A stretch of DNA of 64,000 nt, from NCBI GenBank assembly GCA_963662965.1, contig OY759970.1, positions 3,286,001 through 3,350,000 on the forward strand, in the 5' to 3' direction. How positions within the stretch are numbered: position 1 is the first letter of the stretch; each line of letters opens with the position of its first letter. The DNA comes from DTWD01 sp963662965. GTDB lineage: Bacteria > Acidobacteriota > Vicinamibacteria > Vicinamibacterales > UBA8438. Of this stretch, positions 25,925 to 34,942 are shown one piece after another. The notes below the pieces were generated by a model. It did no database searches. It had not been told where the DNA came from and saw nothing but the letters and a program-made list of their open reading frames with translations. A program made the position numbers and the translations under genes.

Positions 25925-27604
25925 TCAGGGATCGGGGCTGGAGGGCGCCAGCCTGCGCGGCGCCGTCATCGCGGGCCGGCGCTCGCCGTTCGCCAGGTCC
26001 CAACTCAGCTGATAGACAAGCTGGACGACGCGGGTCATCTTCTCGTAGTTGAGCTTGTCGGCGCTGTCGCGTTCGGTGTGGTAATCGGGGTGGAGGCCGG
26101 TGTGGACGAAGAGCGCCGGGACGCCGTGCGCTAGAAACGGCCAGTGGTCGCTCCGCCGGACCAGGTTCGAGCGATTGCGGTCGTAGCGAAAACGAACGGT
26201 CAGGCCAACCACATTCGCCGACATCGTGGCCTGCCGCAGGTCGTCGCTATAGCTGTAGCCGAGAATATTCACCGCGTTGCGGTTGGACACCGCGGTTTGC
26301 GGCGAGAGTCCTCGAAACCGTCGTCCGCCGCGCGCGGGCACCTCCTCGTCGCGGCCGATCATGTCGAGGTTGATCATGGCGACCGTGTCGGAAAGCGGCG
26401 CGAGCGGCTGCTCCGTGTAGGCCCAGGCGCCGAGCAGCCCTTGCTCCTCCGCGTTCCATGCGGCGAAAAGGATCGAGCGCTTCGGTCCGTGCCCGGCGCG
26501 AGCCGCCGCGACAAACGCGTCGGCCATCTCCAACATACCGGCAACGCCAGAGGCGTTGTCATCGGCCCCGTTGTATACACGGCTCCCGTTCGCGCCTTCG
26601 TGGTCGAAATGGGCGCCGACGACGAGCCACTCGTTCCGGCGTGTCGGGTCGTTGCCTTCGATCAGGCCAACCACATTGTCGAGCACCACCCGTTCGCGCG
26701 AGACGCTCGTGGCGACCGAGACCACGGCGTCGAGCTCGACCGGCGTGAAGGCGCCCGAGTCGGCGCTCGTGCCGAGGGTGGACAATGTGGTCCCGCTGCC
26801 CCCGACCAGCCGTTCGGCGACCACGGTTGAAATCCGGACGGCGGGGATGGTCAGCCGCTCGGCCCAGGCGCCGAGCTCGTAGCGAGGGTCCCGACGGGGG
26901 CCCGCGGGCCACACGCCGTCCATCGACGCGGCGAGCGTGGCTGCGGCATCGTGATTGTGCGCGTCGGTCACGAACAAGACCGCCACGGCACCCCGCCGCT
27001 CGGCCTCGAGTGCTTTCCGCACGCTCCGGGCGTGCTCGGACGTCTCCGTGCCGTCGAATGGACTATCGACGTCGTACTCTCCCGGTTCGTGGTTGAGGAT
27101 CAGGACCACCTTCCCGGTGACGTCGGACGTCCCGTAGTCGTCGTAACCGAGCTCCGTCGCCGCGATGCCGAATCCGGCAAAGACGACCGCGCCTTCCGCC
27201 GTCGCAGTGGGACTGAAGCGTTGCGGAAAGAAGTCACGCCCAAGCGTGAAGGTATCGGCGACCTCGTCCAAACCGTCGCTCGCCCCGAGTGCGTTGCCGT
27301 CGTCCGGGCCAAGCGTCGGCACGATCAGGCTGAAGGGCATCAGGTAGTCGCCGTCGGCAACCGGCGTCAGGCCGAGACGCGCGAAGCGCGAGGCGATGAA
27401 CTCGCTTGCCAATCGGTTTCCGTCGGTGTCGGCCCGGCGGCCTTGCATGCCGTCAGCCGACAAAAACGCGACGTCGGTGCGTAGGTCGACTTCGCGAATG
27501 GAGTCGAAGGCCGGGGCGCGAGTGGTGCCCTGGGCGGTGAGCGCGTAGGGCGTGATCAGGCAGTGGCTGCCAGCGGTGATCCACAGCAGAAGGCGGAGAC
27601 GCAT
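25925..27604 (-). CDS. Secreted M28-family aminopeptidase with PA domain
   Basis: 559 residues with an N-terminal signal (LLLWITAGSHCLITPYALTA). A PA-type insert covers roughly residues 130-300 (GFGIAATELGYDDYGTSDVT, GKVVLILNHEPGEYD). The co-catalytic zinc site follows: VVGAHFDHEG, NGADDNASGVAGMLEMADAF, WNAEEQGLLGAWAYTEQP, INLDMIGRDE and a final histidine in HTGLHPDYHTERDSADKL. M28 peptidases remove N-terminal residues outside the cytoplasm. It is one of three secreted peptidases in this window, fitting a proteolytic lifestyle. Its stop codon lies 4 bp beyond the convergent aat stop. Confidence 0.93.
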   Translation of the reverse strand: MRLRLLLWITAGSHCLITPYALTAQGTTRAPAFDSIREVDLRTDVAFLSADGMQGRRADTDGNRLASEFIASRFARLGLTPVADGDYLMPFSLIVPTLGPDDGNALGASDGLDEVADTFTLGRDFFPQRFSPTATAEGAVVFAGFGIAATELGYDDYGTSDVTGKVVLILNHEPGEYDVDSPFDGTETSEHARSVRKALEAERRGAVAVLFVTDAHNHDAAATLAASMDGVWPAGPRRDPRYELGAWAERLTIPAVRISTVVAERLVGGSGTTLSTLGTSADSGAFTPVELDAVVSVATSVSRERVVLDNVVGLIEGNDPTRRNEWLVVGAHFDHEGANGSRVYNGADDNASGVAGMLEMADAFVAAARAGHGPKRSILFAAWNAEEQGLLGAWAYTEQPLAPLSDTVAMINLDMIGRDEEVPARGGRRFRGLSPQTAVSNRNAVNILGYSYSDDLRQATMSANVVGLTVRFRYDRNRSNLVRRSDHWPFLAHGVPALFVHTGLHPDYHTERDSADKLNYEKMTRVVQLVYQLSWDLANGERRPAMTAPRRLAPSSPDP

Positions 27605-27670
27605 ACGGAAGTGTTAATTATGTCGTGAAATGTAGACGCCGCACATTACGATGTCACGCGAGGAGGCCCG

Positions 27671-29584
27671 ATGCGACACCACACTGCGACCTGCCTGTGT
27701 CTGATGGCGTGGATGCTGTCGAGTTGCGCGACGGCGGAGGAGGACCGTCCACGCGCCTTCGATGTGGCGGAGCGGTCGATTCGCGACCTCGGTGCGGCAA
27801 TGGCCGATGGGACCGTGACCTCCGTCGATCTGGTCGACGGCTATCTCGCGCGCATCGCGGCGTATGACCAAGAAGGGCCGACGCTCAATGCGATGATTAC
27901 CCTCAGTCCGTCAGCCCGGACCGACGCGGCCGCGCTCGACGACGAGCGCGCCGCCGGACGGGTGCGAGGGCCGCTGCACGGCATTCCCGTCGTCATCAAG
28001 GACAACTACGACACGGCGGATATGCCGACCACGGCGGGGACGATCGCGCTTGCCACTTCGGTGCCGCCCGACGACGCGTTTCAGGTGCGACGCCTTCGCG
28101 AGGCGGGGGCGGTCATCCTCGGTAAGACCAACATGCACGAGCTGGCGCGCGGTATCACCACGGTGGCGTCGTACGGCGGGCAGACCCGGAACCCGTACGA
28201 CCCCGACCGAAACCCTGGCGGGTCGAGTGGCGGCACCGGCGCGGCGGTCGGTGCCAGTTTCGCCGCCTTTGGGATGGGCAGCGACACCTGCGGGTCGATT
28301 CGCATCCCGTCCGCTCATCACGCCCTTGTCGGTTTGCGCGGCACCCGCGGTCTCGCCAGCGGCGACGGCATCATTCCGCTCTCCACGACGCAGGACATCG
28401 GCGGGCCGCTCGCGCGCTCAGTCGAGGATCTCGCACTCGCGCTCGACGCGACAGTCGGCGTCGATCCCGCCGATGAGACGACCCGCCTGAGCGAAGGGCA
28501 CGTGCCGGACAGCTACACCACGGCGCTCAACGCGAACGGGCTGGAGGGGGCGCGAATCGGCGTCGTCGTGTCGATGCTCGGGGGCGAGAACGCGCCGGTG
28601 CGGCTGGTGATGGAGGCGGCCGGGGTGGAGATGGAGGCGCTCGGGGCGACGTTGGTCGAGATCGAGGAGCCGGATCTGACGACGCTCGTCGAGGGCGTGT
28701 CGGTCATCGGGCAGGAGTTCAAGTTCAATCTCGATGCTTACCTGCAAGCCACCCCCGGCGCGCACGTCCGTTCGCTCGCCGATTTCGTCAACACCGGTCT
28801 CTATCACAGCATTCTCGAGCGCGGCCTCCAAACCTCGCTCGAGGTCGAGACGCTCGACACCGACGACTACCGCGAGCGGCTCGCGAAGCGCGACGAGGTC
28901 CGCGCCGCGGTTGTCGCCTTGATGGACGAGCAGATGCTCGATGCCTTGCTGTATCCGACCATTCGACAGACCGCGCGCCCGATCGGCCAGCCGCAGCCTG
29001 GCAGCAACTGCGCGCTGAGCGCCACCTCGGGACTGCCGGCGATCACCGTGCCGGGCGGCTACGCCGACGACGAGATGCCGGTCGGCGTCGAGCTCCTCGG
29101 TCGGCCCTGGACCGAGTCGCGGCTGATCGAGCTCGCCTACGCGTACGAGCAAGGGACATCGCACCGGCGTCCGCCCGACTTCACGCCGAGCCTGCTGTCA
29201 CCGCCGTCGGAGGTCGAGCTTCGAGCGTCGATCCGTACCGATCCGGCGATCTCGGCACGGGTGAGCTTCACGCTCGATCCGACCACCCGTATGCTGCGGT
29301 ACAGCCTGTCGGTCTTTGGTCTCGTCGACGGCGACGTGTTGTCGATCGACCTCCACCGCCGTGGTCCGGACGCGGATGCGGAGAACGGTCCGATGCTCCG
29401 CCAGCTGTCACGCCGTGGCATCGCCCGCACCGGCGGACAGCTACGTCTGAGCGGGACCGAAATACACGCGCTTCGGCAGGAACGTCTCTACCTCGACGTG
29501 CACACACGCGACAACATCGCCGGGGCGGCTCGCATTGATTTGGCGTTACCGGAGAGTGACGCATCGGAATCCGGTCCCGTATAA
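27671..29584 (+). CDS. Amidase-signature lipoprotein with C-terminal CHRD-like domain
   Basis: 637 residues. A lipobox-like signal (LMAWMLSSCATA) suggests a lipoprotein. The amidase-signature core shows the Ser-cisSer-Lys triad: lysine in GIPVVIKDNYDTAD, cis-serine region PGGSSGGTGAAVGASFA, and nucleophile region GSDTCGSIRIPSAHHALVGL. After the amidase (about residue 500) follows an extra domain of about 110 residues (ARVSFTLDPTTRMLRYSLSV ... LYLDVHTRDNIAGAARIDL) resembling the CHRD fold found in secreted proteins. Likely hydrolyses amides in the periplasm; substrate unknown. The ATG is preceded by AGGAGG, a strong ribosome binding site. Confidence 0.92.
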   Translation: MRHHTATCLCLMAWMLSSCATAEEDRPRAFDVAERSIRDLGAAMADGTVTSVDLVDGYLARIAAYDQEGPTLNAMITLSPSARTDAAALDDERAAGRVRGPLHGIPVVIKDNYDTADMPTTAGTIALATSVPPDDAFQVRRLREAGAVILGKTNMHELARGITTVASYGGQTRNPYDPDRNPGGSSGGTGAAVGASFAAFGMGSDTCGSIRIPSAHHALVGLRGTRGLASGDGIIPLSTTQDIGGPLARSVEDLALALDATVGVDPADETTRLSEGHVPDSYTTALNANGLEGARIGVVVSMLGGENAPVRLVMEAAGVEMEALGATLVEIEEPDLTTLVEGVSVIGQEFKFNLDAYLQATPGAHVRSLADFVNTGLYHSILERGLQTSLEVETLDTDDYRERLAKRDEVRAAVVALMDEQMLDALLYPTIRQTARPIGQPQPGSNCALSATSGLPAITVPGGYADDEMPVGVELLGRPWTESRLIELAYAYEQGTSHRRPPDFTPSLLSPPSEVELRASIRTDPAISARVSFTLDPTTRMLRYSLSVFGLVDGDVLSIDLHRRGPDADAENGPMLRQLSRRGIARTGGQLRLSGTEIHALRQERLYLDVHTRDNIAGAARIDLALPESDASESGPV

Positions 29585-29619
29585 TCGGGCTCTTACTCCA
29601 CGCGCGCGAGCAGCAGGCG

Positions 29620-29661
29620 ATGGCGCTCAGCGTCGGCGATCGCATCGGCGTCTACGACGTC
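29620..29661 (+). pseudogene. N-terminal remnant of a Ser/Thr kinase gene
   Basis: Codons for MALSVGDRIGVYDVT, the typical first residues of acidobacterial Ser/Thr kinases (compare MPLNVGDRVGPYEI at 18886 on the other strand). The frame is then interrupted at about 29660 by the IS110 fragment that lies in opposite orientation. Only about 14 codons survive, so this is a scar of a lost kinase gene. Confidence 0.6.
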
Positions 29662-30085
29662 ACTCTTTGTTCGCGGCGGTGCGGGCCCGGCAGAGGTCCC
29701 GGACCGCTTCCTCGGCCTCGTGCGGCGGGGCCACTTCCGTCAGGAGTCCTGCCCGGTGTAACTCGGCCAGCTTGCGGGCGTCCCCGCGATTGGTCTTGAT
29801 CCGCGCGCCGGGCTTGCGCGGGATCAACGATGGCGCGATCACCTGACACTCGACCCGGCGACTGCGGAGCTGTCGTTGCAGCACGTAGCCACAGGCCCCC
29901 GCTTCGTAGCAGCACGCGACCGGCCCGTCGGTCAGCCGTGCCAGCTTCCGCGTGAAGCGGCGGACTGCCTCGGGCTCGTTCGGCACGTCCCAGGTGACGG
30001 GGTCCTGCGTCCCGGGCCGTAGCAGCGCAACGTTGATCATCTTCTTGTGGACGTCCAAGCCGACGTACGTGGTACGCGCCTCCAT
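29660..30085 (-). pseudogene. IS110-family transposase, C-terminally truncated
   Basis: 141 residues of the DEDD catalytic domain: YVGLDVHKKMINVALL (first Asp), PVACCYEAGACGYVLQRQL (Glu), then IKTNRGDARKLAELHRAGLL (Asp pair). The serine-transposase C-terminal domain required for activity is missing, so the copy is dead. The ATG at 30085 is chosen because the family N-terminus follows immediately. Its 3' end joins the kinase remnant; a deletion seems to have removed the rest of both genes. Confidence 0.88.
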
Positions 30086-30278
30086 GACCGGCTCATTTCG
30101 TATGCGGCTCTGCCACCTCACGGGGGTAACCCGCGATAAACCAGATGGCATCGCCCATCTTGTCGCGTGCGTCTTGCACGCATGACGACTCTACGATCGT
30201 GAGCCGGTCAGTCCATATTGTCTGGTTTGAAGAGCTGACGGCGCGGGTGCCGGTTCCGTAGGGCGGGCGGCGCGCTGC
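30086..30278 (-). mobile_element. Non-coding left part of the IS110 remnant, possible bridge RNA region
   Basis: About 190 bp between the truncated transposase start and the AbgT gene. IS110 elements carry a structured non-coding (bridge) RNA in this position. A short hairpin GCGTGC-GTCTT-GCACGC lies near 30166-30182, and other foldable stretches are present, but I cannot show that a functional RNA or an element end remains. Confidence 0.35.
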
Positions 30279-31805
30279 TCAGAGATACAACGGCGCGCCT
30301 GGTCCGACCGGAAGCCCGAGTAGCATCCAGACGACCAGCATGACCGACCAGCAGAGCATGAAGACGACGGTGTACGGCAGCATCGTCGCCACCACCGTGC
30401 CGATCCCCGACGTCTTGTCGTAGCGCTCGAAGAAGGCGACGATCAGCGCGAAGTAGGACATCATCGGCGCGATGACGTTCGAGGAGCTATCGCCGATCCG
30501 GTACGCGGTTTGGGTCAGCTCGGGGGCGTAGCCGAGCAGCATGAACATCGGCACGAAGACCGGCGCCATCACCGCCCACTTGGCCGACGCGCTGCCCATG
30601 AACAGGTTGAGCACCGAGGAGAGCAGCACGAAGCTCAGCATCAGCGGAATACCGCCCATGCCCGACGCGCGGAGCGTCTCGGCGCCCTTCACCGCCAGGA
30701 TCAAGCCGAGGTTCGTCCAGTTGAAGTAGGCGACGAACTGCGCGGCGAAGAAGACCAGCACGAGATAGGTGCCGAGCGTCCCGATCGTCTTTCCCATGCC
30801 GTTCATCACATCGGAATCGCTCGTGAACTTGCCGGCGCCGATACCGTAGGCGACGCCGACCCAGGTGCCGCCGAGGAAGATGAACGCAACGATTCCTGAC
30901 AGGAACGGTGACCGGAGGAGGCTCCCGGTGTCCGGGTTGCGCAGGAAGCCGTCGGCCGGCACCGTCCCCCACAGCAGGACGGCGCCGAAAAGCGCCATCG
31001 CGATCCCGGCAAAGCGGAGACCGCGCCACTCCGTGTCGGAAAGCTCGTCAAGGGTGGTCTCCTGTTCGACGTCGTGATAGTCGCCGAGTCGCGGGATGAC
31101 GATCCGTTCCGTGACCCAGGTGCCGGCCGCCGAGATGACGAAGGTCGACACCACCATGAAGAAGTAGTTGGCGGCCGGGTTGACGCGGTAGCCCTCCTGG
31201 ACGATCTGCGCCGCTTCTTCGGACAAGCCGGCGAGCAACGGGTCGATGGTGCCGAGCAGTAGGTTCGCGCTGTAGCCGCCCGACACGCCCGCGAACGCGG
31301 CGGCGAGCCCGGCGATCGGATGCCGTCCCGCGCCAAGGAAGATGATGCCGCCGAGCGGCACCAGCAGCACGTAGCCGATCTCGCTGGCGGTGTTGGAGAG
31401 GACGCCAGAGAACACGATCACGAAGGTCAGCAGTCGCTTCGGCGCTGAAAGCACGAGCAGGCGAAGCACCGCGGCGATGAGCCCGCTTGCCTCCATCACC
31501 CCGATGCCGAGCATCGAAACCAACACCGTGCCGAGCGGCGCAAAGCTCGTGAAGTTGGTGACCATCTCGATGAGGATGCGATGGAGGCCCTCGATCGAGA
31601 GGAGGCTGACCGGTCGGATAGTCTCACCGGTTCCTGGGTGGACCACCTCGAGTCCGGTGCTGGCGGCGAATCCAGACACGACGACGATCACGAGAGCGAG
31701 GATCGCGAAGAGGGTGGCCGGATGTGGTAGGGCGTTGCCGCCGCGTTCGACGGCTGTCAGGAAGACCGAGGTCCAGTTGTTCAGAAACGCGAAACGGTTG
31801 GCCAT
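30279..31805 (-). CDS. abgT: AbgT-family transporter (p-aminobenzoyl-glutamate or sulfonamide/antifolate exporter)
   Basis: 508 residues with about a dozen hydrophobic helices. Family blocks: ALPHPATLFAILALVIVVVS near the N-terminus, LSNTASEIGYVLLVPLG, GVSGGYSANLLLGTIDPLL, MGGIPLMLSFVLLSSVLNLF, GSASAKWAVMAPVFVPMFML and YRIGDSSSNVIAPMMSYFAL. AbgT members import p-aminobenzoyl-glutamate or export antifolates. No folate catabolism gene is adjacent, so the direction is not resolved. The start region is followed upstream by repeat B3. Confidence 0.95.
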   Translation of the reverse strand: MANRFAFLNNWTSVFLTAVERGGNALPHPATLFAILALVIVVVSGFAASTGLEVVHPGTGETIRPVSLLSIEGLHRILIEMVTNFTSFAPLGTVLVSMLGIGVMEASGLIAAVLRLLVLSAPKRLLTFVIVFSGVLSNTASEIGYVLLVPLGGIIFLGAGRHPIAGLAAAFAGVSGGYSANLLLGTIDPLLAGLSEEAAQIVQEGYRVNPAANYFFMVVSTFVISAAGTWVTERIVIPRLGDYHDVEQETTLDELSDTEWRGLRFAGIAMALFGAVLLWGTVPADGFLRNPDTGSLLRSPFLSGIVAFIFLGGTWVGVAYGIGAGKFTSDSDVMNGMGKTIGTLGTYLVLVFFAAQFVAYFNWTNLGLILAVKGAETLRASGMGGIPLMLSFVLLSSVLNLFMGSASAKWAVMAPVFVPMFMLLGYAPELTQTAYRIGDSSSNVIAPMMSYFALIVAFFERYDKTSGIGTVVATMLPYTVVFMLCWSVMLVVWMLLGLPVGPGAPLYL

Positions 31806-31840
31806 ACGCGCCGTGCTATCCTACGGCAATTTTGCACGGC

Positions 31841-31932
31841 CACGGCGCGCACGGCGCGCCTCGTGGGTGCGGAGTGGGGCTCTCGGGCCCCCCGCGTCGG
31901 GCCCGAGGGGGTTCGGGGCGTAGCCCCGTCTA
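31841..31932. repeat. Repeat family B, copy B3
   Basis: Contains the hairpin-1 block GGCGCGCACGGCGCGCC, the middle GGAGTGGGGC and the terminal GGTTCGGGGCGTAGCCCCGTCTAG. It lies between the divergent abgT and ferredoxin genes; its end is 8 bp from the ferredoxin ATG. Confidence 0.7.
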
Positions 31933-31939
31933 GAGTTAG

Positions 31940-32332
31940 ATGACCGAATCCAGAGTGGAGCCGGGGAGCCGTGAGAGCCAGCGCCGGGTGGCCGAGTCGA
32001 TCGGTGTCGATGTCGCCCGCCGCCACATCTTTCTCTGCTGCGACCAGACCAAGCCGCAGTGCTGCGACAAGGCGCGTGGCCTCGCCGCGTGGGACTTTTT
32101 GAAGCGCCGGCTCAGGGATCTCGGGCTGTCTGAGCGCGGCGGCGTCCTTCGCACCAAGGCGAACTGCCTCCGCGTCTGCGAGGGCGGTCCGATCGTGGTC
32201 GTGTACCCTGAAGGGGCCTGGTACCGCGGCTGCGACCCCGACGTGCTCGAGCGGATCATTCAAGAGCATCTGGTCGGCGGGGAGCTGGTCTCCGAATATC
32301 TCATTCGTGAGCGTCGTCTTGGTGCGTCGTAG
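31940..32332 (+). CDS. Thioredoxin-like [2Fe-2S] ferredoxin
   Basis: 130 residues. Cysteine pattern FLCCDQTKPQCC ... NCLRVCEGGPIVVVYPEG is that of thioredoxin-fold 2Fe-2S ferredoxins. GVLRTKANCLRVC is the conserved loop before the second cysteine pair. Such proteins shuttle electrons in the cytosol; partner unknown. The stop is only 3 bp before the DUF5916 gene, so both are likely co-transcribed. The ATG is the first in frame and follows repeat B3. Confidence 0.85.
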   Translation: MTESRVEPGSRESQRRVAESIGVDVARRHIFLCCDQTKPQCCDKARGLAAWDFLKRRLRDLGLSERGGVLRTKANCLRVCEGGPIVVVYPEGAWYRGCDPDVLERIIQEHLVGGELVSEYLIRERRLGAS

Positions 32333-32335
32333 CCC

Positions 32336-34645
32336 ATGACGAACGTCTCGCGATTCGTCCCGGCGCTCCTGCTTGTGTTGGCCGCGCCAGCGGTGGCCGT
32401 CCACGCCCAGCCTGGCAGCGGGCCGGCCGCGATCACCGGCGCCGAAGTGGAGCGGGCGCAGACGGCCGCCGGCTTCCCGCTGGCGCAGGCGTCGTCGGTC
32501 GAGGACGCCCCCCTCGTCGACGGTGATGTCCTCAACGACCCGGCTTACGACGACGCGCGCCCCGTCACCGGCTTTCGCCAGAACACGCCTGATGAGGGGC
32601 AGCCGGCCTCGGAGCGGACCGAGGTACGCATCGTCTACACCGACGACACGCTGTACTTCGGCATCGTCTGTTACGTCTCGGACCCGAGCACGATCATCGT
32701 GTCCGACAGCCGTCGCGATTCCCAGCTCCGGGAGACCGACAGCATTCAGATCATCCTCGATACCTTTCTCGACAAGCAGAACGGCTTCGTCTTCGGGACG
32801 AACCCGGCCGGCGTCGAGTACGACGGCCAGGTGACCAACGAAGGCCAGGGCAGCGGCCGGTTTGGCGGCGGCGGCCTCGTGCGGCGTTCGGGTAGTCGGC
32901 AGCAAGGGGGGTCGGGCGGCGGATTCAACCTGAACTGGGACGGCGTGTGGCAGGTCAACACCCGCATCTCGGACGTCGGCTGGACGGCGGAGATTGCGAT
33001 TCCCTTTCGCACCCTCCGTTATCCGGCGGGCGAGGTGCAGACGTGGGGGGTGAACTTCCAGCGCAATATTCGGAATCGGAACGAGCAGTCGTACTGGGCG
33101 TCGTTGCCCCGTCAGTTCAACCTCCACCGTCTCTCGTTGGCCGGGGAGCTGCAGGGGATTTTGGTACCGCCGCAGCGCAATCTCAAGCTGACGCCGTACG
33201 TGCTCGGCGAAGCGGTTCGTCGCGACGGCGACACGCAGACGACCGCCCTCGGCGATATCGGCGGTGATCTGAAATACAGCGTGACGCCGAGCATGACGGT
33301 CGATCTGACCTACAACACCGACTTCGCCCAGGTGGAGGTCGATAATCAGCAGGTCAACCTTGACCGGTTCAACCTCTTCTTTCCGGAGAAGCGGCCGTTC
33401 TTTCTCGAGAACGCCGGCCTGTTTTCCGTCGGACAGCCGGGCCAGCTCGAGGTCTTCTTCAGTCGTCGTATCGGGATCGATGACGACGGCGCGCAGATTC
33501 CGATCATCGGCGGCGGTCGGCTCTCCGGCAAGGTCGGCAACAACACCAACGTCGGCTTCCTGAACATGCAGACCGATCGCGTCGCCGGGACGCCGTCCAA
33601 CAACTTCACCGTCGCGCGGGTGCGACAGGATTTCCTCAACCGCTCGAACATCGGCGCCATGTTCGTCAACCGCGCGGCGACCGGGAGTGCGGCCGGCGAC
33701 CACGACTTCAATCGGAGCTACGCCGTCGACGGCCGGCTCGGGATCGGGCAGACGGGGACGATCTCCGGCTTTGCCGCCGAGACCGAGACGCCGGGCGTCA
33801 CGACCGATACGCATGCCTACAGCGTCCTCGCCAACTACCAGTCCGAACGGTATCGCTTTGGCGGCGGCTTTTCGGAGGTCGGCCCGAACTTCAATCCCGA
33901 GGTCGGGTTCTACTCCCGCCGCGGGTACCAGCGCATCGACGGCGAGGTGCGCACGACGTGGCGGCCAGACAACTCGTGGGGGATCCACGAGATCGGGCCG
34001 CACGCGAATCACTTCACGATTTTCAACTTCGTCACCGGTCAGCAGGAAACGCAATACACCCACATCGACAACAGCCTGGAATGGCGTAGAGGGCATCGTC
34101 TGAGCACCGGCGTGAACCTGACCAAGGAGGGGGTGTTGGAGCCGTTCGAGATCTTTCCAGGCGTCGACGTGCCGATCGGAACCTACAGCCACACCGAAGC
34201 GCAGTTTCGCTTTAACACCAATCGGAGCGCCCCGTTCGGCTTCGGGATGACCGCGGTCATCGGCGGGATCTTCGGTGGTGACCGGGTTCAGGTGGGGCCG
34301 CAAGTGAACATGCGCGTCGGGGAGACATTCAGCGCGGAGTTCGGGCTGGATCGGAACGACATCAGTCTCCCCGTGGGTGACTTCGTGACGAACCTGGGCC
34401 GACTGCGGGTCAACTACTCGTTTACGACTCGGATGTTCGTCCAGGCGCTCGTTCAATACAACGATCGGGCCAACATGTGGTCTTCGAACATCCGCTTCGG
34501 GCTGCTCTCGGACGCGAATACCGGGCTCTTCATCGTCTACAACGATATCCAGTACATCGACTTTCTCGACCGGTTCGAGACGCCGACGGGGGCCGGCCGC
34601 ACGCTCACCGTCAAGTACAGCCAGGTGATCGATCTGCTGCGCTAA
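32336..34645 (+). CDS. DUF5916-type outer-membrane protein with CBM9-like N-terminal domain (copy 1)
   Basis: 769 residues. A signal peptide (LLLVLAAPAVAVHAQ) is followed by a CBM9-like sugar-binding-type sandwich (VDGDVLNDPAYDDARP, TEVRIVYTDDTLYFGIVCYV, GFNLNWDGVWQVNTRISDVG, EIAIPFRTLRYPAGEVQTWG) and a long region predicted as beta-barrel (VDLTYNTDFAQVEVDNQQVN, LFFPEKRPFFLENAGLFSVG). DUF5916 proteins are common in Acidobacteria and Gemmatimonadota; their function is not known. The closely similar gene 298 bp downstream indicates a tandem duplication. Likely an operon with the ferredoxin gene. Confidence 0.9.
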   Translation: MTNVSRFVPALLLVLAAPAVAVHAQPGSGPAAITGAEVERAQTAAGFPLAQASSVEDAPLVDGDVLNDPAYDDARPVTGFRQNTPDEGQPASERTEVRIVYTDDTLYFGIVCYVSDPSTIIVSDSRRDSQLRETDSIQIILDTFLDKQNGFVFGTNPAGVEYDGQVTNEGQGSGRFGGGGLVRRSGSRQQGGSGGGFNLNWDGVWQVNTRISDVGWTAEIAIPFRTLRYPAGEVQTWGVNFQRNIRNRNEQSYWASLPRQFNLHRLSLAGELQGILVPPQRNLKLTPYVLGEAVRRDGDTQTTALGDIGGDLKYSVTPSMTVDLTYNTDFAQVEVDNQQVNLDRFNLFFPEKRPFFLENAGLFSVGQPGQLEVFFSRRIGIDDDGAQIPIIGGGRLSGKVGNNTNVGFLNMQTDRVAGTPSNNFTVARVRQDFLNRSNIGAMFVNRAATGSAAGDHDFNRSYAVDGRLGIGQTGTISGFAAETETPGVTTDTHAYSVLANYQSERYRFGGGFSEVGPNFNPEVGFYSRRGYQRIDGEVRTTWRPDNSWGIHEIGPHANHFTIFNFVTGQQETQYTHIDNSLEWRRGHRLSTGVNLTKEGVLEPFEIFPGVDVPIGTYSHTEAQFRFNTNRSAPFGFGMTAVIGGIFGGDRVQVGPQVNMRVGETFSAEFGLDRNDISLPVGDFVTNLGRLRVNYSFTTRMFVQALVQYNDRANMWSSNIRFGLLSDANTGLFIVYNDIQYIDFLDRFETPTGAGRTLTVKYSQVIDLLR

Positions 34646-34648
34646 GGT

Positions 34649-34888
34649 TAGACGGGGCCTGCGGCCCAGAACCCCGCCGCCGTCTTCTCTCAGATGGGGC
34701 TGACCGCCCCAAGCCCCGTCGCGGCCGCTCGTGGGGAACCCCCACGCCCCACTCAGCGGCCGCGGGGCGCGCACGTCCGCGCCCTGATCTCAAGCGCGGA
34801 CAGAGGAGTACACGCGAGTGAGCGAGGGGGTCTGGGGGGAAGCGTGCGAGCCGGTGTCGTGCGACCGAGCGCGAGATTCCCACAGTCT
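34649..34888. repeat. Composite of repeat family B (B4) and family C (reverse orientation)
   Basis: B4 starts 3 bp after the stop of the first DUF5916 gene (TAGACGGGGCCTGCGGCC), with a second partial start (CAGATGGGGCTGACCGCCCC) and the GTCGCGGCCGCTCGTGGGGA arm, to about 34790. A family C unit in reverse orientation follows at 34813-34888 (CGAGGGGGTCTGGGGGGAAG, ending CACAGTCT). The composite separates the two DUF5916 paralogues, and its mirror image occurs before trmFO and xerC. Confidence 0.75.
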
Positions 34889-34942
34889 GAACATGGCCAC
34901 TGTTAAACTAGCGGGGCCCCGTTGTGCGTACGCTCAGATTCT

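Noticed and set aside
31781..34774. Open frame of nearly 1000 codons antisense to the ferredoxin and DUF5916 genes
   Set aside because: Shadow of the real genes; low-complexity Arg/Asp/Leu composition and no domain.
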